Shown: piece after piece, positions 51,146 to 61,982 of the stretch | How positions within the stretch are numbered: position 1 is the stretch's first letter | How the letters are laid out: each line of letters opens with the position of its first letter | Source: Saliterribacillus persicus | GTDB taxonomy: Bacteria > Bacillota > Bacilli > Bacillales > Amphibacillaceae | DNA: 64,000 nt | Direction of reading: 5' to 3' | NCBI RefSeq assembly: GCF_003337485.1 | Contig: NZ_QPJJ01000002.1 | Span: forward strand, 186,001-250,000 | Notes under the pieces: model-generated | What the model was told of the DNA's origin: nothing | The model's database searches: none | Seen by the model: only the letters and a program-made list of their open reading frames with translations | Translations under genes and position numbers: made by a program

Positions 51146-51199
51146 ATGAGTTTTGAGGACTATTTAAATGAACCAACTAACTACACAATAAATTACTAA
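51146..51199 (+). pseudogene. Truncated gene start
   Basis: An ATG preceded by GGAGCGATG encodes MSFEDYLNEPTNYTINY and stops. A regular-looking protein start overlaps the 3' end of the convergent gene on the minus strand, so it looks like the cut 5' end of a lost gene. Confidence 0.35.
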
Positions 51200-51532
51200 T
51201 ATCAATACACCTATAATTAATGCAGATAGGATAGATGCCTTATACACCTTTGGATCTTCTAAATGTTTCCATTCTGTATAAATGGTAAAACCTATAAAAA
51301 TATAGAAAAAAATAATTGTCACAATTAGCTCATTATCTTCAAAAAAGAAACGCCAAATAATTAAATATAAAGCCAGTATAAATATACTGCCCCTTTTGTG
51401 AAAGGAATTTAAATAGTCTGGATTATCTTTATCATCCACCTTCATCCATTTTCTAATTAATTTATCAATTAGAGCACCTAAAACTAATCCAACAATAATT
51501 ATTACTGAAATATTTATGGAATTAATGAGCAA
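51164..51532 (-). CDS. DUF4181-like membrane protein
   Basis: A 122-residue membrane protein with four hydrophobic helices. LGALIDKLIRKWMKVDDKDN is the family-like motif, followed by NSFHKRGSIFILALYLIIW. Function is unknown. The start is a TTG with AAGGAGG 4 bases ahead, which is close. Its 3' end overlaps the small truncated frame at 51146. Confidence 0.62.
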   Translation of the reverse strand: MLINSINISVIIIVGLVLGALIDKLIRKWMKVDDKDNPDYLNSFHKRGSIFILALYLIIWRFFFEDNELIVTIIFFYIFIGFTIYTEWKHLEDPKVYKASILSALIIGVLILVIYCVVSWFI

Positions 51533-51788
51533 ACAACCTCCTTAAACTGTATAAATGGTATTAATCATAAGTTTTAAATCTATTAAAGCTTCTTAATTAT
51601 GTTTTCATTTCTATATAAAAATCAACTTCTTATGATGTAGAATAGCCGAGCATAGGTGGGATACTCCTATTGAAAGTAATGGTCAATTAGCATACCTTTT
51701 TTCTTTTGGAATGTATGTGAGACTGTCCCTACCATAAGTTATTTGGAGGTTATGCTGACAAAAAAGTAGTGTGGGAGTAATTATGCTT

Positions 51789-52508
51789 TTATCCATGATT
51801 AGAAGCCCCTTTGTTCACCAGTAAATTTTGGAAAGCTTTATTCGGATTACGGTCTTTATCTTCTGCTACAAATTCTTGATAAGACCCTTGAAAAATCAAT
51901 TCACCCTTATTAATAAAGAAAATATCGCAATCTACATTTTCCAATTCATGTAAAATGTGAGTAGACATTAATACATATCTATCCTTATCTACCATTGAAT
52001 TAATTGTCCGCATTACTTCTTCTCTAGCGTTGGGATCCAAACCTGCAGTGGGTTCATCAAAAATATGTAACTTTCTATCTAGCAAACAAATAGTACGAAC
52101 TAATAACCATCTTCTTTCTCCTACTGACATGTCACCCATTCTCATTTTCCGTAACCGATTCAGCTTTTCATAATCATTATCATTCAAATTATTTTTCATT
52201 TTTTCGACAGCAGTAGTTTCTTTTTTCCTTTCTGTATTTAAAAAGAGTTTTACGTAGTCATCTCCCTTAAGAGTCATAGGAATACTAAAGGTTTGTTGCT
52301 GATAGCAAATATCCTCCTGTGGGAGCATATTGAAAAATCCACTTGGTCTCTTTAAAGCACCAGAAATCAAATCGAACAATGTGGTTTTCCCTGCACCATT
52401 TTCCCCTAAAATAATATTTAGTTTTCCTTTTGAAAACGTCAAACTTAAATTTTCCAATGCCTTTTCTGGACTTTTTTTATATTGATAATTAACTTCCTGC
52501 AGTTTCAC
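51789..52508 (-). CDS. ABC transporter ATP-binding protein
   Basis: A 239-residue ABC ATPase. Walker A LGENGAGKTTLFDLIS, signature MSVGERRWLLVR (a variant of LSGGQ), Walker B LHIFDEPTAGLDP and switch His in MSTHILHELENVD. It forms an export system with the ABC-2-type permease directly upstream (20 bases gap). The GTG start follows AAAGGGTG. Likely cargo is a peptide or drug; not decidable. Confidence 0.88.
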   Translation of the reverse strand: MKLQEVNYQYKKSPEKALENLSLTFSKGKLNIILGENGAGKTTLFDLISGALKRPSGFFNMLPQEDICYQQQTFSIPMTLKGDDYVKLFLNTERKKETTAVEKMKNNLNDNDYEKLNRLRKMRMGDMSVGERRWLLVRTICLLDRKLHIFDEPTAGLDPNAREEVMRTINSMVDKDRYVLMSTHILHELENVDCDIFFINKGELIFQGSYQEFVAEDKDRNPNKAFQNLLVNKGASNHG

Positions 52509-52528
52509 AAAAACACCCTTTCTGGCAA

Positions 52529-53272
52529 TTATCTTTGTGTTAGCGAAGTAACACCAACACGGTTAATTATTAATAACCCTATTCCTATATAAATTACAAT
52601 ACCAATCAATATGACAATCCCTTGATTTATATCGAAGCTAGCGTTCCACACCACATCGCTTATTAATAGTGATAAATCATAGGTTAAAGCAGCTGGATTA
52701 ATAATAGTAAAAATAGTATTGATAACACTCGATTGGAAATCGAAGGTTACTGTATTTACTAAAAGCACAATAACTAACATAAAAGCCGGAGCTATTGTTT
52801 CTTGTCGAACTGATAGAGTAGGTATCACTAAAGCTAGAAAAGACAAGGGTACGCTTATGACGGCTGCCAATAATATTACATTAATAGTTAACAAAAAAAC
52901 ATTTAATTGAAATAGGAAACCTATAGTAACCGTAAATACGAATAGAACAACAAATAAATACAAGATTTGAGAAAACATTTTCCCAATAATTATTGGTGTC
53001 TTAGAACCAGAAATAAATGAAAAAACCTTTAAAAACCCATTCTCTCTATTAATTAATAAGGCAATTCCATATCCACTAAAAATCGATAACAAAATGATAA
53101 ACGTCCAAAAAGCTGATACAATACTCATATAGTAATCAGGTGTTTCATTAATCCAACTATAATTAGTGAACAACATAAATGCTATTGGAATGATAAGTGT
53201 ATAAAAGCCCGTCATTTTATTCGCGAGATTTTCTTTATTAAAATATTTAAAGTATTCAATCGTTTGATTCAC
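52529..53272 (-). CDS. ABC-2 type permease
   Basis: A 247-residue membrane protein with six predicted helices (ABC-2 fold): N-terminal cytoplasmic helix IEYFKYFNKENLANK, then helices near 25-42, 58-75, 101-122, 130-155, 165-182 and a last segment near the end. It partners the following ATP-binding protein. GTG start with AGGAGG ahead. No regulator gene is adjacent. Confidence 0.82.
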   Translation of the reverse strand: MNQTIEYFKYFNKENLANKMTGFYTLIIPIAFMLFTNYSWINETPDYYMSIVSAFWTFIILLSIFSGYGIALLINRENGFLKVFSFISGSKTPIIIGKMFSQILYLFVVLFVFTVTIGFLFQLNVFLLTINVILLAAVISVPLSFLALVIPTLSVRQETIAPAFMLVIVLLVNTVTFDFQSSVINTIFTIINPAALTYDLSLLISDVVWNASFDINQGIVILIGIVIYIGIGLLIINRVGVTSLTQR

Positions 53273-53673
53273 ATTTTTCTCCTCCTGTATGGAAACGGAA
53301 TAGACAGAAATTTAGTAGGAACTCTAACCCCATATAAATATATAGGTAAAGTAACGGTTATCGGGGCAATCATTTGATTAAGCAATAGGATCTAAGTGGA
53401 CCGATCATCCTTATTTTTCTATATATGGGATTAAATACAAATTATAACACAATTAAATTTCCTCCAAAAATTATTTTCATTTCAATGCTCAGAGTGTTTT
53501 ATTATGATCTTGACTTTCCTTGGAGTTTTAATAGGCTGTTGTATTTATAAAAATATTGAACTCTTATAAAGTTATTCTTAGAGAAATCCATTAAAAATAC
53601 ATAAAAATAAACCTTTTCATCAGATTTATTCCCGCTATTTATGGTATCATCTAACAATGTGGGAGTGAGATAA
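53273..53673. other. Intergenic region between divergent units
   Basis: 401 bases. On the minus strand TGTTATAAT (53449-53441), an extended -10, could serve the ABC operon with a leader of about 160 bases. Nothing else recognised. Confidence 0.45.
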
Positions 53674-54858
53674 ATGAATAAAAAAGACATAGCAAATATC
53701 AGAAAACAGTTTAAGTTAGATAATGATTTATTAAAGATAACAGAGATTTTTAATGTATATATCATGAAGGAATCCAGTGAAATTTATCATCAGGAAAGTA
53801 AGGTATTTGACATGCTAGATCCAGATGAGCAGGAGTTATTTATGAATAACTTTAAAAAGGTTCTAACAGGTACCCTTGATGAAAAATTATTTGAATTAAA
53901 ATTTCAAACGGAAGTGGAAAACCCTACCCAGCTTATTTTACATAAAGGGTTACTTAGCAGTGACTCTGATAGCTGGAAAGAACAGATGCTTTTAATGGTG
54001 GAAAAAATGCTACAAGATAAAGTGTATGAAATGGATATCGTTGTTACCTTTATCAGAGGTGAGTATTTAAAACCGATGAAAAGAAGTAACGAGGAAACGG
54101 AAGAAAGTGATCGGGACTCGGTTTATTCCCATTCCTTTATTCTTTGCAGTATGAATAAAACGCAGGACCCCAAAAAAGAATTACATTTTGATTATGTTGA
54201 AAAGCAATTTAAATACAATGTAGTTGTTGATCCTGTCATCAACCTTAATGCACCAATTGGAGGATTTTTATTCCCTTGTTTTACGGACAATTCAGCGGAT
54301 GTAAATCACATTTTATATTCAGCAGGAAAAGCCAATGAAACAGATACCGCGTTTATAGAAGAAGTATTAAATGCAGAGGAAACGATGACTGCAAAAGAAG
54401 ATAAAATCATTTTTGAGGAAATTGTAAGAGATGCAGTTGGCCACCAATTAAACACCTCTACTCTTGCGAATGTATATGAGGAAATTAACCGAGTAGTGGA
54501 AGATAATGAAGAAGAAGATTCACAAAAACTTGACTATAAAGATGTAGAACAAGTATTAAAAGTAAGTGGTGTGGAAGAAGTTAGTACAGAAAAGATTCAA
54601 ACTGCATTTCAAAATGTGATTGATAATGATAAATATGAATTAAAAGCGAGAAACATTGTCCCGAAGTATAAAACAAAATCAATTAAAATCAATACAAAGG
54701 TTGCCAATATCGCCGTAAGTCCGGAAGATTTAAGACATGTAAAGCAAATTCAATTTGATGGCAGAAGATACTTGATGATTGAAGTAGAAGAAGAAACAGT
54801 TGTTGATGGCTTTACGATGATTCCAGAAGCCTTTGCAAATAAAACAAACGATCAATAA
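53674..54858 (+). CDS. DUF4317 family protein
   Basis: A 394-residue soluble protein matching the DUF4317 family: MNKKDIANIRKQFKLDNDLL at the N-terminus, ESSEIYHQESKVFDMLDPDE, and a central SFILCSMNKTQDPKKELHFD. The middle and C-terminal regions are acidic with predicted helices. The family is common in Firmicutes and its function is unknown. GGGAG precedes the ATG. Terminator shared with the convergent mqo. Confidence 0.85.
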   Translation: MNKKDIANIRKQFKLDNDLLKITEIFNVYIMKESSEIYHQESKVFDMLDPDEQELFMNNFKKVLTGTLDEKLFELKFQTEVENPTQLILHKGLLSSDSDSWKEQMLLMVEKMLQDKVYEMDIVVTFIRGEYLKPMKRSNEETEESDRDSVYSHSFILCSMNKTQDPKKELHFDYVEKQFKYNVVVDPVINLNAPIGGFLFPCFTDNSADVNHILYSAGKANETDTAFIEEVLNAEETMTAKEDKIIFEEIVRDAVGHQLNTSTLANVYEEINRVVEDNEEEDSQKLDYKDVEQVLKVSGVEEVSTEKIQTAFQNVIDNDKYELKARNIVPKYKTKSIKINTKVANIAVSPEDLRHVKQIQFDGRRYLMIEVEEETVVDGFTMIPEAFANKTNDQ

Positions 54859-54859
54859 G

Positions 54860-54923
54860 AAAACCCTATTTCCTTTTTAAAATTAGCATGAGTTGCTAAT
54901 ATCAAAGGGGAATAGGGTTTTTA
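54860..54923. terminator. Bidirectional terminator
   Basis: AAAACCCTATTTCC pairs with GGGAATAGGGTTTT across a long loop that itself holds ATTAGC/GCTAAT. T and A runs flank both sides. It lies between DUF4317 and mqo. Confidence 0.75.
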
Positions 54924-54961
54924 TAATGGTTACATCGTGTATCTACATTGTTTAATAATAA

Positions 54962-56446
54962 TTATTCAGCCGGATCTAAGTTCAGCGATTCTGCCGTAGT
55001 CCGGTGAATTTCATTAATTAATTCAGGGTTTTCCGATAACGGGACACCATAAGAAGGAATCATTTCCTTTAACTTCGGCTCCCATTTTTGAATATGATCT
55101 GGGTAACATTTCGCTAGTACCTCAAGCATGACAGAAACTGCTGTAGAAGCTCCAGGTGACGCTCCTAGTAAAGCTGCAATCGATCCATCATCAGAACTAA
55201 CTACCTCTGTTCCAAACTTAAGCGTGCCTTTACCTTCATCTGTGTCTCGGATTACTTGAACCCGTTGACCAGCGACAACTAATTTCCAATCATCACTTTT
55301 TGCGTTCGGAACAAATTCCCTTAAAGCTTCCATGCGTTGCTCTTTGGATAGCATTACTTGGTTAATCAAATATTTTGTTAAGGACATATTCTTCGCACCG
55401 GCAGATAACATTGTTAAAAGGTTATCCATTTTTACAGAAGTTAATAAATCAGTCATTTTACCCGTTTTCAAAAATTTTGGGGAAAATCCGGCAAATGGAC
55501 CGAAGAATAATGATTCCTTTTTATCGATTAGTCTGGTGTCTAAATGTGGCACAGACATTGGTGGTGCGCCAACAGGAGCTTTTCCGTATACCTTTGCATG
55601 ATGCTGCTCTACGATCTCTGGGTTCTCACAAACCATAAATAGCCCACTTACAGGGAAGCCACCCACACCTTTACCTTCAGGAATGCCAGATTTCTGAAGT
55701 AAATGTAGACTTCCGCCTCCACTGCCGATAAATACAAATTTGGCCTCATGATGCTCGGCTTTTCCTGTAGCTAGATTACGAACCTTCACGTCCCAACCAT
55801 CATTTGTACGTGATAGATTATCTACATTATGTTTATAGTGCACATCTACTTGCTCAGCTTCTAAATGATCAAATAATTTACGCGTAAGCGCACCAAAATT
55901 CACATCTGTACCTGTGTCAATTTTAGTAGCAGCAAGCGATTGTTTATTTTCTCGATCCTTCATCATAAGTGGAATCCACTCTTCTAATTGCTTCGGATCA
56001 TCTGAATATTCCATCCCAATAAAAAGTGGATGCGCAAGTAATGCATCAAAGCGCTTTTTCAAAAACGCTACATTATCGTCACCCCATACAAAGCTCATAT
56101 GCGGAAGCGGCATGATAAAGTCACGTGGATTTGTAAGTAAATTTCTATTAACAAGGTAAGCCCAGAATTGCTTCGATATCTGGTATTCCTCGTTCACTTT
56201 AATCGCCTTCGTAATATCCATCGTTCCATCAGCTTTTTCATTCGTATAATTAAGCTCACATAAAGAGGAATGCCCTGTGCCTGCATTATTCCACTCATTA
56301 GAGCTCTCTTTTCCAGCACCTTCTAACCTTTCAAAAACCTTGATATTCCAGTCTGGCTCTAATTCTCTCAACATTGACCCCAACGTCGCACTCATAATTC
56401 CCGCACCTATTAATATAACATCAGTTTTATTTTGATCGTTGCTCAT
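54962..56446 (-). CDS. mqo: Malate:quinone oxidoreductase
   Basis: A 494-residue FAD-dependent enzyme that oxidises malate to oxaloacetate and passes electrons to the quinone pool; it links the citrate cycle to respiration at the membrane. N-terminal FAD motif [20 protein letters not shown], then [19 protein letters not shown] typical of Mqo, and C-terminal [19 protein letters not shown]. Length is normal. The ATG is preceded by AAGGAAGG. Monocistronic. Confidence 0.95.
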   Translation of the reverse strand: MSNDQNKTDVILIGAGIMSATLGSMLRELEPDWNIKVFERLEGAGKESSNEWNNAGTGHSSLCELNYTNEKADGTMDITKAIKVNEEYQISKQFWAYLVNRNLLTNPRDFIMPLPHMSFVWGDDNVAFLKKRFDALLAHPLFIGMEYSDDPKQLEEWIPLMMKDRENKQSLAATKIDTGTDVNFGALTRKLFDHLEAEQVDVHYKHNVDNLSRTNDGWDVKVRNLATGKAEHHEAKFVFIGSGGGSLHLLQKSGIPEGKGVGGFPVSGLFMVCENPEIVEQHHAKVYGKAPVGAPPMSVPHLDTRLIDKKESLFFGPFAGFSPKFLKTGKMTDLLTSVKMDNLLTMLSAGAKNMSLTKYLINQVMLSKEQRMEALREFVPNAKSDDWKLVVAGQRVQVIRDTDEGKGTLKFGTEVVSSDDGSIAALLGASPGASTAVSVMLEVLAKCYPDHIQKWEPKLKEMIPSYGVPLSENPELINEIHRTTAESLNLDPAE

Positions 56447-56895
56447 ATTGACCTTCCTTATCCCCTAGATTTGCAGAAAAGATGTAGATATCTCCACTTG
56501 CTTTCTAAATGCTCAAGGAAATATCTTGCCGTCTATCTAATCTGGATGAATGATTACCTTTTCATAGTTTAGCACTATACTTTTTAAATTAAAATATGTA
56601 CCTACTATTATAGTATAGTTGAAAGTTAATTAACAGTTACGAGGAATTTAAAGGCGAAGTAAACTTTAGGCATTTTTCCCACTTATACGTTTCGCATTTC
56701 TCTGAACGAATACACTTTTTAGGAAAGATAGAGTGCTTTGCTCTAACACCTTTTTTCGCAGTATTTTCTCATTAAACTACCCTCTTATTTTAAATTAAAG
56801 AATTAAAATACCTTTAATTTATAAAGTAAAGCCTTTAGTTTGAAGGGTTAAGTGTTTTTATAAGACACGCTAAACTGTTTTATGGAAAGGAGGAT
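56447..56895. other. Intergenic region ahead of mqo and the xylanase
   Basis: About 450 AT-rich bases between the mqo start and the xylanase cre box. A minus-strand TATAAT at 56612-56607 may be the mqo -10. A weak TTAAGT-17-TAAACT pair at 56848-56876 may serve the xylanase. No gene seen. Confidence 0.45.
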
Positions 56896-56909
56896 TGTAA
56901 GCGCTTTAT
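56896..56909 (+). promoter_or_regulatory. cre box (CcpA site) of the xylanase gene
   Basis: TGTAAGCGCTTTAT matches the CcpA consensus TGWAARCGYTWNCW at 13 of 14 positions. It sits between the probable promoter and the ribosome binding site, a roadblock position, and predicts repression by glucose. Confidence 0.72.
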
Positions 56910-56938
56910 ATTAAAATACGTATGGAGGAATGAAAAGA

Positions 56939-59900
56939 ATGAGCAATTTAAAAAAAGTACTTTCTTTACTTCTAGTAGCAATTTTGGTGATCCCAGCAAG
57001 ACCGGTAACATCAATTGCAGAAGCGGAAACGGAAGCGGATATTCCTGTTCTTCTGTATCACAGAGTGCTCGAAAATCCTACGAACGAATGGACAGATACT
57101 TCTATTGAGAAGTTCGAAAAAACAATGCAGTATCTCCATGACAATGGCTATAACACATTATCAGCTGAAGAATATGTCAATATCATGGAAGGAACAGAAG
57201 CAGCTCCTGAGAATCCAATTCTGTTAACCTTTGATGATGCAACACCTGACTTCATAGATCATATACTTCCAATATTAAACCAATACAACATGAAATCTGT
57301 ACTTTTTGTTGTCAGTGATTGGATCGGCGACGATTATAGTATGTCTTTAGAGCAGTTTAAAAGCTTACTAAATGAACCGAATGTTAGTTTAGAGAATCAT
57401 TCAAAAACGCACGATGAAGATAATGTGTGGAATGATTCGCTTACAAAGGCACAAGCTGACGAAGAAATTGCAGCAGCAAATGAATTTTTAAAATCACATA
57501 CGAATAAAGATCCTCTATTAATGGCTTACCCTTATGGGACATACAACGCTGATGCAGAATTAGCGAATGAAGAAAATGGTATCAAGTACGCCTTTAAAGT
57601 AGGGTATCCAAATGGTAGTGATTATGCGATGGGAAGACATTATATCATGATGGATACAACACTAGAAGAAATTGCTACCTGGGTTGGCGGACCCGCACCA
57701 GAGTCAGAGCCTGAAGAAACCGTGGAGGAAACTCCCGAATCAAATATCGTTTTTCACGAAACATTTGATGGTGGATTAGGGATAGCTACTCAAGCTGGAA
57801 ATGCACAGCTTGATCATGTGTCTGATCTCATTTTTGAAGGAAACGATGATGGAGAAGCGGTACACGTAAGTAATAGAACAAATAATTATGATGGAATTGA
57901 TATTAATTTTTCTGATGCCAGTATGGAAAATGGTAAAACCTATACGATTACGATCAACGGTTATATCGATGATTCAACAACTACCCCAGATGGCTCCCAA
58001 GCATTACTTCAAAATGTAGATAGCTATAATGGTTTATATGTGGCTGCAGATTTAACAGCTGGAGAAAGCTTCACTTTAACAGGTGAATATACGGTGGATA
58101 CGAGTGCGGACCGAGCCCTTCGTATTCAATCCAACGATGCTGCCACAACAGTTCCATTTTATATCGGCGACATCCTAATCACCGAAGCGGCAACTCCTGA
58201 GGACAACGAAGAAGAGCCGGTAGATCCTGTTGACCCAGATGAGTCCGAGGAAGACGCAGAACCTACACCTCCTGCTGAATCCCTTTCTACGATTACCTTT
58301 GAAGATCAATCACAAGGAGCATTCGAAGGCAGGGCTGGAACGGAAACCCTTACTGTCACGGACGAAGCAAATCATACCGATGACGGTTCTTATGCACTAA
58401 AAGTAGAAGATAGAACAGATACTTGGCACGGTCCCATGATGGACGTTGCAGCCTATGTAGAGGAAGGACAAGAATACACCATTTCTGCTTGGGTTAAATT
58501 AATTGCACCTGAGACTTCACAGCTGCAATTATCCACACAGGTTGGCCAAGGGGACAGTGCTAGTTACAATAATATTCAAGGAAAAACAATTAGTACCGAA
58601 GACGGTTGGGTTCAGCTTGAAGGAACCTACCGCTATAGTAGTTTAGGAGACGGAAATTTAAGCATTTACGTAGAAAGCTCCAATAACAGTACCGCTTCAT
58701 TCTATATTGATGATATCTCGTTTGAGCCTACTGGTACTGGTGACGTAGAAATTGAGAAGGAGTTAGCTCCAATTAAAGACGTATACAAAGACTACTTTCT
58801 AATTGGAAATGCTATTTCTAATGCTGAACTAGAAGGAACAAGGCTTGAGCTTCTAAATATGCATCATAACTTAGTGACAGCGGAAAATGCGATGAAGCCA
58901 GGTTATGCTTATAACGACGACAGAGAATTTGATTTCACCGCTGAAGATGAGCTAGTAAATAAAGCGGCTGCAGAAGGCTTAGACATTCATGGCCATGTAC
59001 TTATTTGGCACCAGCAGTCAGACGAATGGCTACATTCTGACGAAAACGGGGATCCTTTAAGCCGTGAGGAAGCACTGCAAAACTTGAAAACTCATGTCAA
59101 AACTACGGTAGAGCATTTCGGTCCACGTGTGATTTCTTGGGATGTAGTAAACGAAGCGATGAATGACAACCCATCAAACCCTTCAGACTGGAAAGCATCT
59201 TTACGTCAGTCTGGATGGTATAAAGCAATTGGTGAAGATTATATTGAACAAGCCTTTCTGGCAGCTAAAGAGGTAATTAACGAAAATGGCTGGGATATTA
59301 AGCTTTACTATAATGATTACAATGATGATAACCAAAACAAAGCAGAAGCCATTTATCAAATGGTAAAAGAAATCAATCAAAATTATGGAGCAGAAAATGA
59401 TGGTGCACTTCTTATTGAAGGAATAGGAATGCAAGCACACTACAACTTAAATACAAGTCCAGAAAATGTAAGACGATCAATGGAGAAATTTATTTCTCTT
59501 GGTGTCGAAGTTGGTGTGACAGAATTAGATATAACCGCAGGTAGTGATAATGAGCTTACTGAACAACAAGCGAATGCACAAGGATACTTATACGCTCAAT
59601 TGTTTAATCTCTACAAAGAGCACGCAGAGCATATCTCTCGTGTAACTTTATGGGGATTAAATGACGCGACAAGCTGGAGAGCAGAACAAAGCCCATTATT
59701 ATTTGATAACGATCTACAAGCAAAACCTGCCTATTACGCTGTCATCGACCCAGATGCCTTTATTGCAGAGCATGAACCGACTGAAAATGAGGCAAATCAA
59801 GGATCAGCTGTATTTGGAACCCCTGAAATTGATGGATCTATCGATGGCATCTGGAGTGACGCCACTGAACTTCCGATTAATCGTTACCAAACAGCTTGGC

Positions 59901-61156
59901 AGGGTGCAAACGGAACAGCGAAAACGCTATGGGACAATGAAAATTTATATGTATTAATCCAGGTGAGTGATTCCGACCTTGATAAAACAAATGAGAATGC
60001 TTGGGAGCAAGATTCCGTTGAAGTGTTTGTGGATGAGAATAATGCGAAAACTTCCTTCTATGAAGATGAAGATGGACAGTACAGAGTTAATTTTGATAAT
60101 GAAACCTCCTTCAACCCTGCAAGTATTTCAGAAGGATTTGAGTCTGCAACATATAAGTCGGCGAATGGCTATACGGTTGAGATGAAGATTCCATTTAAGA
60201 CCATTAGTCCAGAAAGCAATACAAAGGTTGGATTTGACGTCCAAATTAATGACGCAAAAGATGGGTCCCGCCAGAGTGCTGCCACATGGAATGATACTAC
60301 TGGGGCTGGATACCAGGATACTTCCGTGTTTGGAGAGCTGACGCTTTTACAGGCTGCGGAGGAAGAAGCTGAACCAGAAGAGCCAGATACAGAAAGCCCA
60401 GATGAAGAAGAACCTAAGGAAGAAAAGCCTAAAGACGAAAATTCAGACTCTGACAAATCAAAAGCAGTCAAAGCTAAAGTCTCCGTCAAAGAAAATCAAG
60501 CATCAATCAAAGACGGCACGATTGACAAAGTGGAAGTAGACGGCGAATTACTCATTGATGTTAGCAAGCAGGATGCTTCTATAAACATTTCTTTAACGAA
60601 AGAGCAGGTAAAACAGCTGAAAGAGAAAAATGCTACCATAAACATTCTTTTAAAAGATGTTAGCATACAGCTTCCCGCCTCTATTTTTACAAATGGTGAT
60701 GAAGCGGTCGTTATCGAATTTGAAAAGATGAAAGATATAGCAGAAGCATTAAGTGCTGTTTATGACTTTAAAATTATGCAAGGTGATCAAGAAATAAGCA
60801 AATTTGATGAAAATGTTACTCTTTCCTTTAACATTGATGAAAGTAAAATGAAAAATGCCGATCTCGCAAAAATCTTCTATTGGAATCCGGATACGAAGAA
60901 TTGGGAACTAATCGGTGGAGAATACAAAGACGGAGTTGTGACAGGACAAACAAATCACTTCAGTACCTTTACCGTATTGGAAACAGAGGAAACTGAAGTA
61001 AGTAGTGAAGCACCGGTAGCATCTGACGAACAAATTTTACCTGATACAGCTACAAGTACATTCAATTATTTATTAGCAGGTTTATTTATGCTTGTAATAG
61101 GTGCAGGATTCTTACTCATAAAAAGAAGAAAAGCACAACGTAACACTACTGTATAA
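56939..61156 (+). CDS. Cell-wall-anchored multidomain xylanase with polysaccharide deacetylase
   Basis: A 1405-residue secreted enzyme. Signal peptide ([20 protein letters not shown]) and cleavage near residue 29. A CE4 polysaccharide deacetylase follows (~33-262) with TFDDA (metal Asp) and ENHSKTH; this should remove acetyl groups from xylan. Then two beta-sandwich CBM-like domains (~270-420 and ~447-598), a GH10 xylanase (~605-935) with acid/base Glu in [10 protein letters not shown] (~739) and nucleophile Glu in GVTELDIT (~862), a CBM9-like domain (~955-1135), an acidic linker, an uncharacterised beta-rich domain (~1180-1345), and LPDTA (1367-1371) with a membrane helix and RRK tail for sortase anchoring. 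ATG at 56939 is 10 bases after TATGGAGG; ATG at 56930 is too close. Confidence 0.93.
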   Translation: MSNLKKVLSLLLVAILVIPARPVTSIAEAETEADIPVLLYHRVLENPTNEWTDTSIEKFEKTMQYLHDNGYNTLSAEEYVNIMEGTEAAPENPILLTFDDATPDFIDHILPILNQYNMKSVLFVVSDWIGDDYSMSLEQFKSLLNEPNVSLENHSKTHDEDNVWNDSLTKAQADEEIAAANEFLKSHTNKDPLLMAYPYGTYNADAELANEENGIKYAFKVGYPNGSDYAMGRHYIMMDTTLEEIATWVGGPAPESEPEETVEETPESNIVFHETFDGGLGIATQAGNAQLDHVSDLIFEGNDDGEAVHVSNRTNNYDGIDINFSDASMENGKTYTITINGYIDDSTTTPDGSQALLQNVDSYNGLYVAADLTAGESFTLTGEYTVDTSADRALRIQSNDAATTVPFYIGDILITEAATPEDNEEEPVDPVDPDESEEDAEPTPPAESLSTITFEDQSQGAFEGRAGTETLTVTDEANHTDDGSYALKVEDRTDTWHGPMMDVAAYVEEGQEYTISAWVKLIAPETSQLQLSTQVGQGDSASYNNIQGKTISTEDGWVQLEGTYRYSSLGDGNLSIYVESSNNSTASFYIDDISFEPTGTGDVEIEKELAPIKDVYKDYFLIGNAISNAELEGTRLELLNMHHNLVTAENAMKPGYAYNDDREFDFTAEDELVNKAAAEGLDIHGHVLIWHQQSDEWLHSDENGDPLSREEALQNLKTHVKTTVEHFGPRVISWDVVNEAMNDNPSNPSDWKASLRQSGWYKAIGEDYIEQAFLAAKEVINENGWDIKLYYNDYNDDNQNKAEAIYQMVKEINQNYGAENDGALLIEGIGMQAHYNLNTSPENVRRSMEKFISLGVEVGVTELDITAGSDNELTEQQANAQGYLYAQLFNLYKEHAEHISRVTLWGLNDATSWRAEQSPLLFDNDLQAKPAYYAVIDPDAFIAEHEPTENEANQGSAVFGTPEIDGSIDGIWSDATELPINRYQTAWQGANGTAKTLWDNENLYVLIQVSDSDLDKTNENAWEQDSVEVFVDENNAKTSFYEDEDGQYRVNFDNETSFNPASISEGFESATYKSANGYTVEMKIPFKTISPESNTKVGFDVQINDAKDGSRQSAATWNDTTGAGYQDTSVFGELTLLQAAEEEAEPEEPDTESPDEEEPKEEKPKDENSDSDKSKAVKAKVSVKENQASIKDGTIDKVEVDGELLIDVSKQDASINISLTKEQVKQLKEKNATINILLKDVSIQLPASIFTNGDEAVVIEFEKMKDIAEALSAVYDFKIMQGDQEISKFDENVTLSFNIDESKMKNADLAKIFYWNPDTKNWELIGGEYKDGVVTGQTNHFSTFTVLETEETEVSSEAPVASDEQILPDTATSTFNYLLAGLFMLVIGAGFLLIKRRKAQRNTTV

Positions 61157-61173
61157 CGTCACAAAAGCTAAAG

Positions 61174-61217
61174 AAGCACCGCCAATTTTAGAACCCCTCT
61201 AAAAGTTGGTGGTGCTT
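61174..61217. terminator. Bidirectional terminator
   Basis: AAGCACCGCCAATTTTAGA pairs with TCTAAAAGTTGGTGGTGCTT (one bulge, 5-base loop), with T and A runs flanking. It serves the xylanase and the convergent lipoprotein gene. Confidence 0.9.
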
Positions 61218-61297
61218 TTCATATGAAATTCCAACAATGTTATTGTTTATTAAAACATCATGAACATTCATGCTTCTTTTATTCAGCTATAGTTTCA

Positions 61298-61786
61298 TTA
61301 TCCTTCTTTTACTTCAATCACAATATTTCCATAAAGCTTATCTCCAATATAAGCATCTAAACGCCATAATCCAGCAGTCGGAAGAGAAAAGACTGTATGC
61401 TGAGAAGATTGCGCACCTAAAATAGTTTTTGTTGCAGTTTCTTTATATGTAGGATTGAGTAACTCCCAAGCAGTGGATTCAACTAGCGTTACTTCTTCTC
61501 CTGTTTCTTGATGATTTCCAACCAGTGTAAAGCTTCCCTTATTAACTTCCTCTAATTCCTCTCCCCAGAAAAACCATCTTGTTTTATATTCCTCACCCTT
61601 GGTGAAATCCATTCCGTCCATAAAAGCCACCTCATTTTTAAATCCTCTAAATACGATTTCGCGTTCTTCACCTTCTACTGTAAACGTCGGAGTAATTTCC
61701 CAGGCTTCTTCAGCAATTGGATCTGCTGCGTCTGAACAACCTACTAACATTCCTATTAAGAAAATAGCTAAAAGAACTTTTTTCAT
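61298..61786 (-). CDS. DUF4871-like lipoprotein
   Basis: A 162-residue exported lipoprotein. Signal MKKVLLAIFLIGMLVGC with lipobox LVGC. The mature protein is a beta-sandwich: EAWEITPTFTVEGEEREIVF, then MDFTKGEEYKTRWFFWG, and a C-terminal LPTAGLWRLDAYIGDKLYG resembling DUF4871. Function is unknown. GGGAGG precedes the ATG. It lies downstream and convergent to the xylanase. Confidence 0.65.
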   Translation of the reverse strand: MKKVLLAIFLIGMLVGCSDAADPIAEEAWEITPTFTVEGEEREIVFRGFKNEVAFMDGMDFTKGEEYKTRWFFWGEELEEVNKGSFTLVGNHQETGEEVTLVESTAWELLNPTYKETATKTILGAQSSQHTVFSLPTAGLWRLDAYIGDKLYGNIVIEVKEG

Positions 61787-61930
61787 AATATCCTCCCTTG
61801 TATATAGTTGCGAATCGACAATACATATTTTAAATAGTTACATTATCTTTGTTCCGTGCTTTATTAAAAGAACTTTTCACAATTTCTAGCATTATTTTAA
61901 CATATTTCTTCCATTTATTTTTAAAAATAA

Positions 61931-61958
61931 ATAGTTCACTATTTTTCTAGTGAACTAT
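61931..61958 (-). terminator. Terminator of the sensor kinase gene
   Basis: A perfect 11-bp stem ATAGTTCACTA / TAGTGAACTAT with a 6-base loop. On the minus strand it is followed by TTTATTTTT, 25 bases after the kinase stop. Confidence 0.88.
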
Positions 61959-61982
61959 CTAAGTAGCGCATCTCTATAAATT

